Assembly (NCBI RefSeq): GCF_900177535.1
Contig: NZ_FXAJ01000012.1
Span: 1 to 64,000, forward strand
Source: Priestia filamentosa
GTDB lineage: Bacteria; Bacillota; Bacilli; Bacillales; Bacillaceae_H
Direction of reading: 5' to 3'
Length of the DNA stretch: 64,000 bases
A model generated the notes under the pieces. It was not told the DNA's origin and ran no database searches. It saw only the letters and a program-made list of their open reading frames with translations. Shown in pieces: positions 62,456-64,000 of this stretch. Every line of letters begins with the position of its first letter. Position 1 is the stretch's first letter. Position numbers and translations under genes: made by a program.

Positions 62456-62636
62456 TATTTTCATGTATCTTCACTTTCCCTTCCATTCTAAGGATATTAT
62501 TGATATTCGTAGGAGACTGTAGTAACTTCAGCAAATTAGAGCTTTAAAGTGAAATTTGATGAGGGGTGTTCTTAAAACTTGGTATATTATCATTTCTATA
62601 TACCCACTATCTAAACGATTAAAACACTGATTACTT

Positions 62637-62745
62637 CTATGCTCGGCAGTGTGACGCCTTTTCTTGTTGTTTAAAGAAAGGATTGATGTGTTTCCTATCA
62701 GACGGAGCCTCTTTTTCTTCCATAACAATAAGAAGATACTTTTTC
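62637..62745 (-). pseudogene. 3' fragment of an HPr-like gene (copy of 47757)
   Basis: On the minus strand LKKYLLIVMEEKEAPSDRKH...FFKQQEKASHCRA ends at TAG 62637. It matches the last third of the 47757-48032 protein (NILIVLEGKEAPSDGEQMKHFFKQQ). Nothing like the first two thirds is present further right, so it is a truncated duplicate. Confidence 0.75.
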
Positions 62746-62805
62746 AATACCGATAACAAGGATTATGGTAACTAATTATGAAGGGGATATACATTAGGGG
62801 AACGG

Positions 62806-62836
62806 AAAAACTCCCTTTAATGGTGGGGAGTTTTTC
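62806..62836. terminator. Terminator-like hairpin
   Basis: AAAAACTCCC, loop of 10, GGGAGTTTTT. It can act in both directions; on the minus strand it would end the 62980 gene. Confidence 0.8.
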
Positions 62837-62979
62837 TGCTTTTAGAAACAGGGGTGAAATCAATCGTGTCACTGCATCTTGGTAGTTTGTGTGAATCTTC
62901 AAATGTTCTTCATATAAACTTTAATATCCAACTTTTAAGAATTATAATAACCATGTAATGGAAATTAAGTTTGTGTACC

Positions 62980-63138
62980 CTATACGATATAAGAAGCAAA
63001 GAAGGATATGGAACTTTGACTTAATTGGGAAATCTCTTGGCGAATGATTCCTAACTCTTGTCCTAATTCAACGTCTGTACTGTTCTTTCCGACTAATTGA
63101 GTATCTTTTTGCTTTTGTTTTTGATTGTTATTAGTCAT
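62980..63138 (-). CDS. Small protein, 52 aa, unknown
   Basis: MTNNNQKQKQKDTQLVGKNS, then TDVELGQELGIIRQEISQLSQSS and a short hydrophobic end. A perfect AAGGAGG lies 10 nt before ATG 63138, which is the main reason to accept it. The Asn/Gln/Lys-rich head is like that of small spore proteins, but no SASP motif is clear. The terminator at 62806 could serve it. Family not recognised. Confidence 0.55.
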   Translation of the reverse strand: MTNNNQKQKQKDTQLVGKNSTDVELGQELGIIRQEISQLSQSSISFFASYIV

Positions 63139-63861
63139 AATAAAAACCTCCTTAATGTAAATAAAACGTACTTTTTTAATTTGTCTATTGCTTATATAAA
63201 GATGAATGGTAATATTTACCGATAATTACCATATTTTATTTTGCACATATAAGGTATTAAGATGCATTACAGGACCAAGTACGATATTTAGTCTCTATTT
63301 CTCCTTAGAGTAGGTTGTACAGGTTCGCTCATGTTCAACCCATTCTCTATTTAAACTGGAAAACGTTCAACTTCGCGAAAATAAAACGTACCCTATTTAA
63401 TAACCTCATTTAGCTTACAGCTATATTGGAGGATTTTTACCATAATTTTATATTTATAACATTAAAGGGGATTAAGAGGGAGCACCGTTTATGATAAATA
63501 TCCTTAGAGAGCTTTTCTACTTCTTATAAGCTACATCCTGTAGACAAATTTTATATATGATATACAAGATAAGTTTCAATAAATTTCTACACTTTATTCA
63601 CTTTTATAGTATTAATGTCGTTATATCGGCATTAGAGAGATTGCCTTCAAGGATTTTAAGGAATTTGCATTAGAACCAATCACAATCAGGGCTTGAAAAA
63701 TATTAATAAATACAAGTAAAATTTAGAATATTGTGATATATTATAAAGAAGTAAAATTTGTAAATTAATAACTAAGCACTACCTAAAGGTTTAGATTTAC
63801 AAAATAGGTGATTTTAGTTTTCCGGATGAAGAATATTTTATAGAGAAAGGGTTAATTAAGT
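63139..63861. other. Gene-free upstream region of the LacI-type regulator
   Basis: About 720 bp without a supported ORF. It contains GTTGTACAGGTTCGCTCATGTTCAACCC at 63312-63342 with GTTcaac-like arms. AT-rich DNA that should hold the regulator promoter follows. No clear repeat family member is seen. Confidence 0.4.
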
Positions 63862-64000
63862 ATGAACCGAATGACGACAGAAGATGTGGCAAGAATAGCA
63901 GGTGTTTCTCAATCAACAGTCTCTAGAGTTTTAAATAATTATCCATATATAAGGAAAAATACACGTGACAAGGTTCTTGCTGTAATTGAAGAATTAGGGT
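63862..64000 (+). CDS. LacI family transcriptional regulator (5' end only)
   Basis: The first 46 codons are present before the window ends: [23 protein letters not shown] is the LacI/GalR helix-turn-helix and hinge start, followed by [19 protein letters not shown] 63862 or ATG 63871 may be the start; AAAGGG lies upstream. The effector domain, and so the sugar or purine ligand, lies outside the window. Confidence 0.88.
   Translation, partial: MNRMTTEDVARIAGVSQSTVSRVLNNYPYIRKNTRDKVLAVIEELG

Noticed and set aside
1-64000. tRNA or rRNA genes
   Set aside because: None seen; no GTTCGAnTC-type T-arm within a cloverleaf was recognised, and no rRNA-like segment occurs.

Overview
The window looks like part of a large plasmid (or a plasmid-derived segment) of a spore-forming, low-GC Bacillaceae, most like Priestia (Bacillus) megaterium. 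The grounds are AT-rich DNA, strong AGGAGG-type ribosome sites with frequent TTG/GTG starts, Bacillus-type PhoP and Fur boxes, and Bacillus families (DUF378, DUF3219, DUF3231, DUF2294, DUF4870, FbpA, a gamma-SASP-like spore protein). A replication and maintenance block lies in the middle. The species is my inference; no rRNA or other marker gene is present.

Layout. 1-3.0 kb: a group II intron with its reverse transcriptase. 3.4-8.9 kb: a luciferase-like monooxygenase pair, small hypotheticals and a secreted M14 carboxypeptidase. 9.1-12 kb: a MocR-type regulator followed by an MFS exporter. 12.1-16.9 kb: two secreted phosphatases (alkaline phosphatase and a purple-acid-phosphatase-like enzyme), each preceded by a PhoP-box array, flanking a Fic protein. 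17-21.9 kb: a nonsense-broken membrane gene, then a three-gene sugar/cyclitol operon divergent from an AraC regulator. 22-23.5 kb: two Fur-box-controlled iron genes. 24.5-31 kb: panD, a urate-degradation operon (permease, OHCU decarboxylase, hydroxyisourate hydrolase and an FMO-like flavoprotein but no classical uricase), and a styrene/indole-monooxygenase-like flavoprotein.

31.6-40 kb is the plasmid core: XRE regulator, small membrane protein, FtsK-like ATPase, replication-relaxation protein, a structured small RNA with its own promoter, a probable Rep protein, a MerR-HTH/coiled-coil DUF3967 protein facing three long ~185-bp repeats, decayed coding DNA, a gamma-SASP-like gene and an OB-fold/ParB fusion. 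I suggest that the DUF3967 protein and its repeats form a segregation or anchoring locus.

40-64 kb is accessory cargo: amino-acid and nucleobase permeases, GrpB, CorA-like, VOC and DinB proteins, glutamate decarboxylase, DUF3231, polysaccharide deacetylase, a Dph6-like PP-loop enzyme, several gene remnants and the start of a LacI regulator.

Several families of dispersed intergenic repeats run through the cargo: hairpin/terminator families of 7 and 4 copies, a 2-copy hairpin, a 2-copy ~180-bp segment, and a composite ~250-300-bp structured element in three copies. A small-membrane-protein/HPr-like gene pair also occurs twice, the second copy truncated. All calls rest on reading the sequence; no database search was run.
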